Below, in pieces: positions 30,346-40,800 of a DNA stretch of 64,000 nucleotides; the stretch's first letter is position 1, and each line of letters begins with the position of its first letter. This DNA comes from Deltaproteobacteria bacterium. GTDB lineage: Bacteria > Myxococcota_A > UBA9042 > PHBI01. The notes beneath the pieces were generated by a model that worked only from the letters and a program-made list of their open reading frames with translations, ran no database searches and had not been told where the DNA came from. The position numbers and the translations under genes are program-made. Location of the stretch: the NCBI GenBank assembly GCA_020632715.1, contig JACKFA010000003.1, forward strand, positions 186,001-250,000, given 5' to 3'.

Positions 30346-31314
30346 TCAATCCTCCGGGGCCCGCTCGCGGGAGAACACGGCGCCCGCGGCGCCCTCGATG
30401 GGCTCCTTGCCGACGACCTCGAGCGACACGGTGTCGCCGACGATCGACACGACGATGGCCGTGGCGAGCGGGTCGCCCGCGGCGTCGAGGATCGTCGCGA
30501 GCTGCCCGACGCTCGTCTGCCCCTCGGGCACGGGCGCCACGCCCACGAGCGGCCCGCGCGAGAACACGACGGGCGACGCCTCGGGCTTCGGGCGCGCCCC
30601 GTCCGCGTAGGTGAGCGCCAGCGGTCGCGCCGGCAGCACGTCGCTCGTCGCGTCGAGCACGGGCGGCCCCTTCCCGCGGAGCGTGCAGCGCTCGTCGTCC
30701 CAGACCGTGCAGTCGCCGAGCCCGGTCGTGACCTCCCGCACGCGGCCCGTGCCCGTCGGGGACGTCGCGAGCACCACCGCGAGCACCCCGAGCGGGCCGC
30801 TCGGCGGCAGCACGCTCGCCGGGAAGATCCCGACGAGATCGCGCCCCCGACCCGAGAGGTGCTCGGCGTGGACGAGGTCCGTCTCGACGAGGTCGTCGAG
30901 GGACGAGAGCACGAGCACGCGATCCCAGGCCTCCGACGCCGGCACCTGGAAGCGGCGCCCCGGGAGCGCCTCGACGTGCCCGGCCCCCGGCAGGAGGTCG
31001 AGGTAGACGTCGACCGTCATCGGGAAGCTCGCGACGGCGTGATCCTCCGCGAGCCGCGTCTCCGCGCGACGCCGGAGCGGCGCCCGGAAGGTCGCGGTCA
31101 CGATGACGTCGTCCCCGCGCCGCGCGAGGGTCACGCGCTCGAGGTCGAACGTGCCGTCGACGATGCCGTTCGCCGGCGGGTGCTCGAGGCGCACGTCGTC
31201 GTCCGGATCCGGCAGGTCGGCGACGATGACCGTCGGCCCGCTCGCGCAGCCGGCCGCCACCGAGGCCGCCCCCAGCGCGAGCCCGCCGAGGAGGAGCGCG
31301 TGAACGATGTTCAC
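30346..31314 (-). CDS. Lipoprotein with glucodextranase-C-like domain
   Basis: 322 residues from GTG 31314. Lipobox SVAAGC (Cys23). The mature start, LPDPDDDVRLEHPPANGIVDGTFDLERVTL (two overlapping parts of one motif), and the strand that follows (RGDDVIVTATFRAPL) repeat the opening of the glucodextranase C-terminal domain also seen in the proteins at 26339 and 35660. No catalytic motif. Probably a glucan-binding or barrel-associated lipoprotein. No Shine-Dalgarno is obvious; it lies 20 nt after the gene at 32840, so coupling within the operon is likely. The N-terminus and operon place are clear, the function is inferred. Confidence 0.7.
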   Translation of the reverse strand: MNIVHALLLGGLALGAASVAAGCASGPTVIVADLPDPDDDVRLEHPPANGIVDGTFDLERVTLARRGDDVIVTATFRAPLRRRAETRLAEDHAVASFPMTVDVYLDLLPGAGHVEALPGRRFQVPASEAWDRVLVLSSLDDLVETDLVHAEHLSGRGRDLVGIFPASVLPPSGPLGVLAVVLATSPTGTGRVREVTTGLGDCTVWDDERCTLRGKGPPVLDATSDVLPARPLALTYADGARPKPEASPVVFSRGPLVGVAPVPEGQTSVGQLATILDAAGDPLATAIVVSIVGDTVSLEVVGKEPIEGAAGAVFSRERAPED

Positions 31315-31334
31315 TCTGGCCGTGTGCGCCGCGC

Positions 31335-32840
31335 CTACTCCGCGCACGGGATCGTGATCGGGCTCGCGTTGAAGAGCGTCGGGTAGCTGTCGAGCGTGCC
31401 GTCGCCGTCGGTGTCGATCATGTTCTCGACCGTGTCGTCGACGCAGTTCTCGCGGCGCCCGTCGGGCGGCGGGTTCAGGTCGCTCGCCCAGAGCACCGTG
31501 CCGCAGCCGCCCTTCGCCGGCGCGAGCAGGTTCGACTTGTCCTTGTTGGTCGTCTCGTCGCCGTAGAGGTCCTGCCGCACGATGAGGTGGTCGCCGTTCA
31601 CGTCGCGGAGCTCGAGGATCCGCTGGTTCCCGGGCCACTCCTCGGTGCCCGTCCAGAGGTGGCCGGGCGTGCCCCACGTGTACTTGTAGCCGATGCGCAC
31701 CCAGCGGTTCGCCGGGTCGCCCGCGTTGAACCACGGCATGTCGAAGGTGATGGTCCACACGCTGTCGCCGGCGACGGCGTCGCCGTGGGTGCCGTCGTCG
31801 TACATCGGGATGATGTTCGGCGACCAGTTGCCCATGAGCTGCCCGGCCGCGTCGAAGTTGGCCGAGGTCACGCACGGCGGGTCGTCCGTCGCGCAGTTCG
31901 GCGTGGACTCGTGGAGCGCGCCCGTGATGAACATCTGCTTGCCGGCCTCATCCACCGTCCACTTCCAGCGGTTGATGGTCGAGCCGTTGCGGTCCTTCCC
32001 GCCCTCGCGGAAGTCGCAGATGAGCACGAGCCGGATCCGGTCGTCCGGGTAGCAGACGTCGAACTCGAGCGCGCCGACGGCCGTCGCGAGCGCCTGGTCG
32101 AACGCGGCCGTGTCGGTGTCGGCCGTGTCGTCGCCGGTGTAGTCGGTGCCCGACGCGAGCGCCGACGCGTCGAGGAAGCTCGCCCCCGCCGGGAACGGCC
32201 GGAACGCGGGCTTCGTGGTGGCGCCGTCGGCGAGGAGGCGCTCGACCATGTCGACGAAGGGCTGGACGCGCGCGTCGCCGGCCCCGACGAGGTTGTCGAG
32301 CTCCTCGAGCGCCGAGATGAGGGCGTCCGGCGAGACCGCGCCGAGGTTCGACGGCGGCGTCGCGTTCTGCACCTTCGCGAGCATGATGAGCGTCGCGGCG
32401 GTCGCCTCGACCCCGAGGTCGGCCATGAACGGCACGGTGTCGGTCGACACGTCCGTCCCGAGCGTGACGGTCACGCTCTCGTCGTAGACGCTCGTCTTCT
32501 TCGGCACCTGCGGCACGATGCCGAGCACGTTCCGCGCCGGGCCCGCGACCGACACCACCGTGTTCACGAACTCGGTGATGGCCGGGAAGTCCGCCGAGAA
32601 CGCGCCGTTCGCGTCGCTCGTGGTCGCCTGGTCGGCGAGGGCCGCGCCCGCGCCCGAGTAGAACGACACGGTCGCGCTCGGGAGCAGCGACGCCATGCCG
32701 CTGACCGTCTGCGTCCCCGCCTCGGGGGCCGGGTCGAACGACGTCTTCGTGGCGTTGCCCCAGATGAGCGGGTCGATGCCACAGCCGGCCGCGAGGGCCG
32801 CGACCGGCACGAGGGTCGAGAGGAGGAGGATGCGCTTCAT
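31335..32840 (-). CDS. Lipoprotein with Ig-like and CBM20-like starch-binding modules
   Basis: 501 residues. Lipobox ALAAGC (Cys20). Residues about 45-110 look like a carboxypeptidase-regulatory/Ig-type domain (SGMASLLPSATVSFYSG...TTSDANGAFSADFP). The middle is helical. From about 335 a binding module is visible: NWSPNIIPMYDDGTHGDA, GDSVWTITFDMPW, then IGYKYTWGTPGHLWTGTEEW and NQRILELRD, which follow the order of CBM20 starch-binding domains. The same module ends the GH57 enzyme. No enzyme motif. Third gene after the beta-barrel and glucodextranase-C genes, hence a candidate substrate-binding partner of the barrel. Confidence 0.75.
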   Translation of the reverse strand: MKRILLLSTLVPVAALAAGCGIDPLIWGNATKTSFDPAPEAGTQTVSGMASLLPSATVSFYSGAGAALADQATTSDANGAFSADFPAITEFVNTVVSVAGPARNVLGIVPQVPKKTSVYDESVTVTLGTDVSTDTVPFMADLGVEATAATLIMLAKVQNATPPSNLGAVSPDALISALEELDNLVGAGDARVQPFVDMVERLLADGATTKPAFRPFPAGASFLDASALASGTDYTGDDTADTDTAAFDQALATAVGALEFDVCYPDDRIRLVLICDFREGGKDRNGSTINRWKWTVDEAGKQMFITGALHESTPNCATDDPPCVTSANFDAAGQLMGNWSPNIIPMYDDGTHGDAVAGDSVWTITFDMPWFNAGDPANRWVRIGYKYTWGTPGHLWTGTEEWPGNQRILELRDVNGDHLIVRQDLYGDETTNKDKSNLLAPAKGGCGTVLWASDLNPPPDGRRENCVDDTVENMIDTDGDGTLDSYPTLFNASPITIPCAE

Positions 32841-32903
32841 CGCGGAACTACCTTGGTCCTCGGGTTCGGATGGACCGCCAATCGTCTGCCCAGGCGCTCG
32901 CTG

Positions 32904-34826
32904 TTACCAGCCGACCTCGAGGCTCGCCTTCGAGCGGATCACGTTGAACTCGCGATCCGTGTCGCGCTCGCGCTGGGCGTCCTTGTAAACGTATTCGAGC
33001 CGGTACCTCAGCGCAAAGCCCTTGAACGTGTAGGACAGGTCGAGCCACGGCCGCACCTTCGTCGTCGTGTCGTCGCCGTAGCCCTGCTCGAGCGTGCCGC
33101 GGCGGTTGTCCTCCTTCCAGTAGTCGAACTGCCCGCCGAGGGTCACCTTGAGCCCGTCCGCGAACGGGTAGGCCACCCACAGGCGGTTCGTCGAGATGAG
33201 GCCGAGGTAGTCGTCCTCCGACGTCGTGTCGGAGCGCTTGTCCTGGTCCCAGATGAACTTCAGCTTGAAGCCGAGCTCGAACCCGCGCCCGAGCCCCGTC
33301 CGCCAGAGCCCCTTCAGGACCGCGATGTTGCTCATGCGGTCCTGGTTCCGGTGGAACACGGAGCGCGGGTCGCGACCGCGGTCGTAGACGTTGGCGTAGT
33401 CGTAGAGGTCGGTGTCGGTGTAGCCGTCGGTGTGCAGGAAGTCCGGGTACTTCGTCTCGACGTCCCGCTCCTGCGCGTTCGTGTTGTAGGTGAGGAACGT
33501 CTCCTCGAGGGACAGCTCGAGGTCCGACTCGTACGCGAGGATCGCGGTCCCGCCGTGCCAGCCGATGATCGTCTCGTACCAGGGCTCGTCGAAGTCCACG
33601 AACTCGTTCGCGGAGTTGAGCGTCGGGATCTGCCCGCCCTCGAGGAAGCCGTCGGTCAGGAGCACGTCCGCCTCGCGGCGCGCGCCGAAGATGGTCTGGA
33701 AGTGCTGGCCGATGTTGAAGTACTCGAGCCGCAGGCTCACGTTCTCCGCGATGTCGAAGAGCTCGGCCCGCGCGCGCACGAAGCCGCCGGTGATGTCGTC
33801 GTACACGAGCGGGAAGACGCCGTTGTTCAGGAGGACGCCGTTGCCGGCGTAGTCCTCGTTGATGCGCGACACGGAGAAGCCGCCGAGCAGGTTGAACGAG
33901 CCGCCGTCCCACGAGTCGATCTGCGCCTCGAGCGTGCCGACGACGTTCGTGTAGCGGTCGCTCCAGTCGACGGCGCCGTCGCGCGCGCAGCCGGGGATCG
34001 GGTTACCGAGCTCGTCGAGGCACGTCGCGTTCTCGGATCCCACGGCGTCCGGGTCGGCGCGGTCGATCTCCGAGTCGACGGTGGCCGTCACGATCGCGGT
34101 CAGGCGCACGTCCTCGAGGGGGTCGCTCTCGAGCTTGAGGCCGTAGCCCCAGTCCTGGGAGTAGAACGGGATCCGGAGGAGCGGGTCGCCGACGCCCGTC
34201 GACCAGTTCGGCCCCACCCAGAGCTTCGGGAGCGCGATGACCGCCGCCGTGTAGCGGAGGTAGTCCTCGTCGACCGTGCCCTGGATGAAGATGCCCTTGC
34301 CGTTGTCGCGGTCGATGTAGCGGACCTTGCCGATGGTCCACTCGTTGAACATCCCGAGGTCGCTCGAGCCCACGAGCACCGAGTCGACCGTCGGGATGGG
34401 GAGCTGCGCCTGGATCCAGTACCCGCGCAGCTTTATGTACTGCGCGCGGTTCATGCCGAGGGACTCGCCCGAGGTGTTCTCCTCGTCGTAGGCGATGTCC
34501 CCGTTCTCCCACCAGTCCTGCCAGAGCGCGCCGAAGCGGCTCTTGATGCGGACGCCCGCCCGCACCGAGTCCGACACACGACCGAGGATGTTCAGCTCGA
34601 ACTCGGTGGCCACCCCGTTGTCGCCCGAGATGTTGTCGGGCCAGAAGGGGTTGCCGAGCGTGAGCACGCCCTGCTTGTCGTTATTCCGGTACAGCCACTT
34701 CGTGTAGATCTTGCCGTACAGCTCGAAGTTGGCCGTCTCGGCGCTGGCCGGAGGCGAAAAAAGAAGCCCCGCGCCCCCCGATCCCAGGAGCACTGCGGTG
34801 GCGAGGAGAACGCGGGACGTCTTCAT
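32904..34826 (-). CDS. Outer-membrane beta-barrel protein, candidate maltodextrin porin
   Basis: 640 residues. Signal peptide cleaved after PASA; no lipobox. The mature chain is made of alternating amphipathic strands (NFELYGKIYTKWLYRN, VATEFELNILGRVSDS, YGLKLESDPLEDVRLTAIVT, ANVSLRLEYFNIGQH-like turns) and ends KASLEVGW with a terminal aromatic residue, as outer-membrane barrels do. No TonB box or plug domain is visible. The gene lies 6 nt after the glucodextranase-C-like gene and is followed by glucan-binding lipoproteins, so it is the best candidate for the outer-membrane entry route of this locus. LamB-type sequence signatures are not evident; barrel type is inference. Confidence 0.75.
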   Translation of the reverse strand: MKTSRVLLATAVLLGSGGAGLLFSPPASAETANFELYGKIYTKWLYRNNDKQGVLTLGNPFWPDNISGDNGVATEFELNILGRVSDSVRAGVRIKSRFGALWQDWWENGDIAYDEENTSGESLGMNRAQYIKLRGYWIQAQLPIPTVDSVLVGSSDLGMFNEWTIGKVRYIDRDNGKGIFIQGTVDEDYLRYTAAVIALPKLWVGPNWSTGVGDPLLRIPFYSQDWGYGLKLESDPLEDVRLTAIVTATVDSEIDRADPDAVGSENATCLDELGNPIPGCARDGAVDWSDRYTNVVGTLEAQIDSWDGGSFNLLGGFSVSRINEDYAGNGVLLNNGVFPLVYDDITGGFVRARAELFDIAENVSLRLEYFNIGQHFQTIFGARREADVLLTDGFLEGGQIPTLNSANEFVDFDEPWYETIIGWHGGTAILAYESDLELSLEETFLTYNTNAQERDVETKYPDFLHTDGYTDTDLYDYANVYDRGRDPRSVFHRNQDRMSNIAVLKGLWRTGLGRGFELGFKLKFIWDQDKRSDTTSEDDYLGLISTNRLWVAYPFADGLKVTLGGQFDYWKEDNRRGTLEQGYGDDTTTKVRPWLDLSYTFKGFALRYRLEYVYKDAQRERDTDREFNVIRSKASLEVGW

Positions 34827-34832
34827 GGCAGA

Positions 34833-35660
34833 TCAACCTTCCGGGTAGACCATCGAGATCACAGCGCGCTTGCCGTTGCCCGAGGCGTCGCAGGTGAAGC
34901 TCCCGAGCTGCTTGTGCTGCTCGGCCTTCTCCGACGCGTCGCCCTGGCCCTTGCCGGCGAGCATGTCCATCACGTGCGGGTCGCAGTCGTAGTCGCTGCC
35001 GCCGCCGAAGCGGTGCTGACCGCCGTACTCGTTCACCTTGCGGGTGAGGAGGTCGGTCTTGTCGGGGAAGCCCTCGTTCGACTGCATGATCACCTGGTAG
35101 CCCCAGGACTTGTCGATCTTGCCGCCGAGCGCGGAGAGCGGGAAGCGGGCGATGAGCGTCTTCCCGCGCGCCGTGACCGACGTCGGGATGATGATGTCGC
35201 CCTTCACCGACGCCGCCTTCTCGTTGATCTCCGCCTGCACGCGGCGGCGGCCCTGCGGCGAGATGATGAGCGCCTTGTCCCAGGCCGACTCGGGGGCGAA
35301 GCGGATGTTGAGGCCGGGGAGCCCGTCCTCGTGGCCGCTCCCGGCCTTGTGGTCGGTGTCGATGAAGATGAAGGCCATCTGCACCGAGAAGCCGTTGCCT
35401 TCCCACGCCTTCGAGTCCCAGGGGTCCTCGATCTTCGTGCCGACCTCGACCTCGACGACGAGCGTGTCGCCGTCGGTCTTGAACTTGGCCTCGCGCAGGT
35501 CGAAGGAGCCCTTCGTGTAGACCGTGTCGGTCGGGTACGTGTACTTCCCGGGGCCGTCGTCGTCGCCCTTCGGGTCCTTGAAGGTGATCTCGTCGGCGAA
35601 GGCGGTGAGGCCCGGGAGCAGGATTCCGGCGAAGGCGACCGCGCGCAACAGGTTCTTCAT
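34833..35660 (-). CDS. Secreted glucodextranase-C-like domain protein
   Basis: 275 residues. Signal peptide cleaved after TAFA; no lipobox, so periplasmic or exported. The whole mature chain is one beta-sandwich of the glucodextranase C-terminal/CBM9-like type: ITFKDPKGDDDGPGKYTYPT, FDLREAKFKTDGDTLVVEVE, MAFIFIDTDHKAGSGH, WGYQVIMQSNEG. Similar free-standing proteins are found next to alpha-glucan genes in other bacteria. It has no catalytic residues I can name; glucan binding, perhaps metal-dependent, is inferred. First gene of a five-gene minus-strand run down to 28593, divergent from the MalS-type amylase. Confidence 0.8.
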   Translation of the reverse strand: MKNLLRAVAFAGILLPGLTAFADEITFKDPKGDDDGPGKYTYPTDTVYTKGSFDLREAKFKTDGDTLVVEVEVGTKIEDPWDSKAWEGNGFSVQMAFIFIDTDHKAGSGHEDGLPGLNIRFAPESAWDKALIISPQGRRRVQAEINEKAASVKGDIIIPTSVTARGKTLIARFPLSALGGKIDKSWGYQVIMQSNEGFPDKTDLLTRKVNEYGGQHRFGGGSDYDCDPHVMDMLAGKGQGDASEKAEQHKQLGSFTCDASGNGKRAVISMVYPEG

Positions 35661-35682
35661 GTCTCAACTCCGTGGAGTCACG

Positions 35683-35703
35683 CACAGAGGGCGCGCCTCT
35701 GTG
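35683..35703. promoter_or_regulatory. Perfect palindrome in the central divergent promoter region
   Basis: CACAGAGG, GCGCG, CCTCTGTG lies 23-43 nt upstream of the minus-strand start at 35660, inside the 241-nt gap that separates the two arms of the locus. It could be an operator or a 5' UTR hairpin. A TATGCT (35873-35878) near the plus-strand start may be a -10, without a convincing -35. Confidence 0.4.
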
Positions 35704-35901
35704 GCTTTTCGGGGCGGCGGGGGGTGACGTCCCCGTCGAGCGCGCGGCGAGTCTAGCGCGCCAACGCCGACAACGCTACGCCCCCCGACGAACATCCCGG
35801 GGCCCGCATGCACTTCGTCGCGGCCGATTCGTAACCGACGCGGCGCGGGTGTTCCCGAGCGCGCTCAGCCACTATGCTCTCGGCGTCCCGCCGGAGGTCC
35901 C

Positions 35902-37773
35902 ATGCGCCGTCTCGACAGCCGAACCACCGCTCTCGCCGCAGCCCTGCTCCTCGCGGCCTGCCCCGCGCTCGCCGCCTGCGGAGACGACGGCGGCGGCTCG
36001 GAGACCGACACCGCCGCCGTGACCGACACGGTCGCCCCCGGAGACACCGGCGGTGACGCGACCGTCGCCGACACGGGCGACGGCGACGCGGCGGACACGC
36101 AGGTCGGCGACGCCGCAGACGCCGCCGACACCGTCACCCCGCCGGCCCCCGTCGCGTGGCCCGGCTGGGACGACGCCACCGTCTACTTCGTCATCACCGA
36201 TCGCTTCTTCAACGGGGACCCGACGAACGACCACGCGTACGGCCGCGAGAGCGACGGCGACAAGGAGATCGCGACCTTCCACGGCGGCGACCTCGCCGGG
36301 CTCACGGCAAAAGTCGACGCCGGCTACTTCGACGACCTGGGCGTCTCGGCCATCTGGATCACGGCCCCCTACGAGCAGGTCCACGGCTGGGTGAGCGGCG
36401 CCGGCATCAAGCACTACGCCTACCACGGCTACTTCGCGCTCGATTACACCAAGGTCGACGGCAACATGGGCACCGAGGACGACCTCCGCGCCTTCGTCGA
36501 CAAGGCCCACGAGCACGGGATCCGCGTCGTCCTCGACGTCGTCATGAACCACCCCGGCTACGCGACCGCGCAGGATCTCTCCGAGCTCGGCGTCGACGTG
36601 CTCCTGCCGGGCTGGGAGGACGCGACGCCCGCCGACCTCTACGACTACATCGACTTCGAGGACCCCGACTTCGCCAACTGGTGGGGCACGAAGTGGATCC
36701 GCGCCGAGCTCGGCGGCGGCTACCCGGCGCCCGGGCCGGCGCCGCTGAAGAACAACCTCGACTACCTGCCGGACTTCCGCACCGAGGTGCTGACGACGGG
36801 CATCGGGCTCCCGCCGATGTACGCGCACAAGCCCGACACGCGCGCGGTCGACGTGCCCGAGTACGGCGTCCGCAGCTACCTCGTCGCGTGGCTCACCGAC
36901 TGGGTGCGGCGCTTCGGCGTCGACGGCTTCCGCTGCGACACGGCGAAGCACGTGGAGCTCGAGTCGTGGGCGGCGCTCAAGACGGCCGCCGACGCGGCGC
37001 TCAAGGCGTGGCGCGCCGAGAACCCCGACAAGGCCTTCCCGGACGCCGACTACGCCGACACCGACGCGCCCTTCTGGATGACGGGCGAGGTCTTCCCGCA
37101 CGGCGTCGCGAAGGACGGCTACTTCCAGAGCGGCTTCGACTCGCTCATCAACTTCGACTACCAGGACGAGGCCGCGGCGGCGCTCGCGAGCCCCGTCGCC
37201 ATCGACGCGACCTGGGCGAGCATGGCCGCGGCCATCAACACCGACCCCGACTTCAACGTGCTCAGCTACCTGTCGTCCCACGACACGTCGCTCTTCTACG
37301 AGAAGTCGGCCGGGAAGGACGACGCGAAGCAGCGCCTCGCCGGCTCGCTCCTGCTGCTGGCGCCCGGCGCCGTGCAGATCTTCTACGGCGACGAGAACGG
37401 CCGCACCTACGGGACCGCGAGCACCGACGCGAGCCACAAGACGCGGAGCGACTACGTCTGGGGCGACAAGCCCGCGCTCCTCGCCCACTGGCAGAAGGTC
37501 GGCCTCTTCCGGAAGCGCCACCGGGCCGTCGGCGCGGGCGCCCACGCGAAGCTCGCCGACGCCCCCTACACCTTCAAGCGCACCCTCGACGACGACGTCG
37601 TCTACGTCGTGCTCGGCGCCTCGGGGACGACCTCCGTGGACGTCTCCGCCGACTTCGCCGACGGGGCGACCCTCCGCGACGCCTACACCGGCGCGACCGC
37701 GACCGTCGCGAGCGGGAGCGTCGCCTTCGCCGCCGTGAACGGCGCGCCGATCCTCATCGAGCCCGCGAACTGA
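35902..37773 (+). CDS. Lipidated alpha-amylase (GH13, MalS-like)
   Basis: 623 residues. Lipobox ALAAC (Cys26) then GDDGGGSETDT and a DT/DA linker to about residue 85. The barrel starts YFVITDRFFNGDPTNDHAYG, a hallmark of the MalS-like GH13_19 group. Regions: DVVMNHPGY, GFRCDTAKHVE (nucleophile Asp346), TGEVFPHG (acid Glu396), SSHDTS (Asp461). E. coli MalS is a periplasmic enzyme that trims maltodextrins from the end; here it is lipid-anchored. Shine-Dalgarno GGAGG lies 6 nt before the ATG. GH57 follows after 46 nt in the same direction. Confidence 0.9.
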   Translation: MRRLDSRTTALAAALLLAACPALAACGDDGGGSETDTAAVTDTVAPGDTGGDATVADTGDGDAADTQVGDAADAADTVTPPAPVAWPGWDDATVYFVITDRFFNGDPTNDHAYGRESDGDKEIATFHGGDLAGLTAKVDAGYFDDLGVSAIWITAPYEQVHGWVSGAGIKHYAYHGYFALDYTKVDGNMGTEDDLRAFVDKAHEHGIRVVLDVVMNHPGYATAQDLSELGVDVLLPGWEDATPADLYDYIDFEDPDFANWWGTKWIRAELGGGYPAPGPAPLKNNLDYLPDFRTEVLTTGIGLPPMYAHKPDTRAVDVPEYGVRSYLVAWLTDWVRRFGVDGFRCDTAKHVELESWAALKTAADAALKAWRAENPDKAFPDADYADTDAPFWMTGEVFPHGVAKDGYFQSGFDSLINFDYQDEAAAALASPVAIDATWASMAAAINTDPDFNVLSYLSSHDTSLFYEKSAGKDDAKQRLAGSLLLLAPGAVQIFYGDENGRTYGTASTDASHKTRSDYVWGDKPALLAHWQKVGLFRKRHRAVGAGAHAKLADAPYTFKRTLDDDVVYVVLGASGTTSVDVSADFADGATLRDAYTGATATVASGSVAFAAVNGAPILIEPAN

Positions 37774-37819
37774 GCCCTCCTCTCCTCGGAGCCTGAGCCC
37801 CCACGCCCGGAGCCTGACC

Positions 37820-40800
37820 ATGCGTCTCACGCGCCTCCTCAGCTTGACCGCAGCCGTGGCCCTCGCCGCCGCGCTCTCCGCCTGCGGAGACGACGGCGGG
37901 AAGGTCACGACCGACACCGCGGACGCCGCGGACACCGGCGGCGTCGACGCGACCGACACGGTGACCCCCGAGGACACCGGCGGCGGCGACGACATCCCGA
38001 ACGACACGGCGGCCGACACCGCCGACGACACGGCGGACGACACCAGCGACACCAGCGCGCCGCCCGCGCTCGCCATCGCGCGGGCCTGGTCGGGCGACGG
38101 GAGCGCCGTCCACGTGCGCTTCGACGACGCGATCGAGGCGCCGGCCGCGAGCGCGTTCGCCGTCACGCCCGACGGCGGGGGCGCGGCGATCGACGTCACG
38201 GCCGTCGCGGCCGACGGCGCCGACGTGACCCTCACGCTCGCGAGCGCGCTCGACGCCGGCACGACCTACGTCGTCACGGCCACGGGCGTCCACGGGACCG
38301 GCGGGCTCGACACCCCCGCGGGCGGCGCGACCGCGCCCGTGCTCGCCCGCGTGGCCCTCAACATGGTCTGGCACCAGCACCAGCCGTCCTACCTCGACCC
38401 CGCGCGGGACGAGCTCACCGGCCCCTGGGTGCGGAAGCACGCGACCAAGGACTACTTCGACATGACGGCCATCCTCCGGGGCTACCCGGACGTGCACGTC
38501 AACGTGAACCTCACCTCGTCGCTGCTGACGCAGCTCGACCGCTACGTCACGGCGCTCGCGCCCTACGTCGACACCGACACGCACACGGTCGGCGACGAGT
38601 CGGCCTACCTCGCGGCGAGCGGCGGCCACACCGATCCCTGGGTGGATCTCCTGCTCCGCGACACGCCCGCGCCGGGCGACCTCACCGAGGCCGAGCGCGG
38701 CTACTACTTCGCCGACACGTGGTCGATGCGGAGCATCTCCGAGCCGCTCCGCGCCTACTTCCCGGAGTACGAGGCGCTCATCCTGAAGGACTCCGCGACC
38801 TACACGCGGCTCGACCTCGCCGCGCTCAAGGTGTGGTTCGAGCTCGGCTGGATGGACCCGGACTTCCTCCGCGGCCCGGTGACCGTCTACGAGGACGGCG
38901 GCGCCGACGTCGTCGTCGACCTGTCGGACGTCGTCGTCGAGGACGCCGAGGGCCACTTCCGCCTCGCGGCCACCTACACCGACACGGGCGTCGCCGAGTC
39001 GGAGCGCCTCGCGCGCCTCGAGGCGCTCGCGAACCGCCTCGTCGCCGTCAACTACGAGATCATGAAGGGGATCTTCGAGGTCCACAAGGCGCTCGGCTGG
39101 ACCGGCACGACGGGCCAGGTCGAGGTGCTCACGACGCCCTTCTTCCACCCGATCCTGCCGCTCCTCTTCGACACCGACCTCGCCGCCGAGGGTCAGCCGG
39201 CCGACACGCTCCCCGACCCCGCGTTCTCGTACCCGGGCGACGTCGCGACCCAGCTCGACCTCGCCGTCGCGTACTACACGCGCACCTTCGGGCACGCGCC
39301 GACCGGCATGTGGCCGTCGGAGGGCTCGGTGGCCGAGGAGATCGTCCCCGCCTTCGTCGCCGCGGGCATCGAGTGGATCGCCACCGACCGCGACGTGCTC
39401 GTCCGCGGGATGCCCGGCGCCTCGCACCTCGAGCCCTACATGATCGACGCCGACACGGTCGCGGGCGACGGCGGCGACACCGACGACGAGCTGATGATCG
39501 TCTTCCGCGACACCGAGCTCTCCGACAAGGTCGGCTTCTTCTACCAGTCGAACCCGCCCGAGGAGAACGCGGCCGACTTCGTGAGGACCGTGCTCGCGAA
39601 GGCCCCGCGCTGGGGCGAGCCGGCGCGGCTCATGTCGGTCATCCTCGACGGCGAGAACGCCTGGGAGTGGTACACGAAGGACCACGACGGCAAGCGCTTC
39701 CAGCACCTCCTCTACGAGGGGCTCGCGGCGGCCTACGCCGACGGCTCCGTCATCACCGTGACCGGCGACGAGTACGTGAAGGGCAACGCCGCGCGCGGGC
39801 TCGTCGCGCACCCGGTGACCGCGATGACCGAGTACGAGGACCTCTTCCCCGGGTCGTGGATCGGCGGGCGGCTCGACACCTGGATCGGCGAGGTCGAGGA
39901 GAACATCGCCTGGAACTACCTCCGCACGGCGCGCGCGGACCTCGCGGCGGCGGCGGTGCTGTTGAACCCGATCCTCGGCGACCCGGCCGGCGACCTCGAC
40001 CCGCCGACGGGCGGCGGGGCCGCGCTCGCGTGGTGGTCGGCGTGGCGCGCGATGCTCTCGGCGGAGGGCTCCGACTGGTTCTGGTGGTACGGCACGGACC
40101 AGACCTCGGCCGGCGGGGACGACAGCCCCTTCGACGCCATCTTCCGGGCGCAGCTCGGCGCGGTCTACGCCGAGATGAACGCGGCGCTCACGGCGAACGG
40201 GCAGCTCGCCGTCGAGGTGCCGGCGTTCCCGCCGATCCTGCAGCCCGAGCCCGTCGCGATGACGGGCCCCTTCGGCACGCTCCCGGTGCTCGACGGCGCG
40301 CTCGTGCCGGGCGAGAGCGAGTGGGTGCCGCCGGGCGGCGTCTTCTACGACAACGACTCGGTCGGCGCCTCGCACGACCCCGACGACGACATCGCGCGCG
40401 TCTTCTACGGCTACAACCGGCTCGATCAGGGGCGGATCTTCCTCGCCATCGAGACCTCCGAGGTGCTCGCCGACAAGCTCGGCACCGACTACCAGCTCGT
40501 CGTGTACACGAGCCACGGGAACCTCGTGACCGAGGGCGAGTCGCAGACCATCGAGGCCGATCCCTTCAACGCCACGACGAAGGAGGGCGTCACGGTGGCG
40601 TTCGGCTCGGGCGGCCCGGCGCGGCGCCTCGCGTTCGACTTCAGCGGGGCCGCGGTCGCGGCGACGCTCGAGGAGGCCGACGGCAGCGGCGGCTGGACGG
40701 CCGTCGCGGCGCCCGGCGTGCAGATCGGCGCGACCCCGGCGCTCGGGACGCTCCTCGAGGTGCGCTTCCTCCTGACGGATCTCGGGATGAAGAACGGCGA

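Noticed and set aside
32904..34826. TonB-dependent receptor (SusC type)
   Set aside because: No TonB box, plug domain or typical length of 900-1000 residues; the chain is a plain barrel of about 610 residues.
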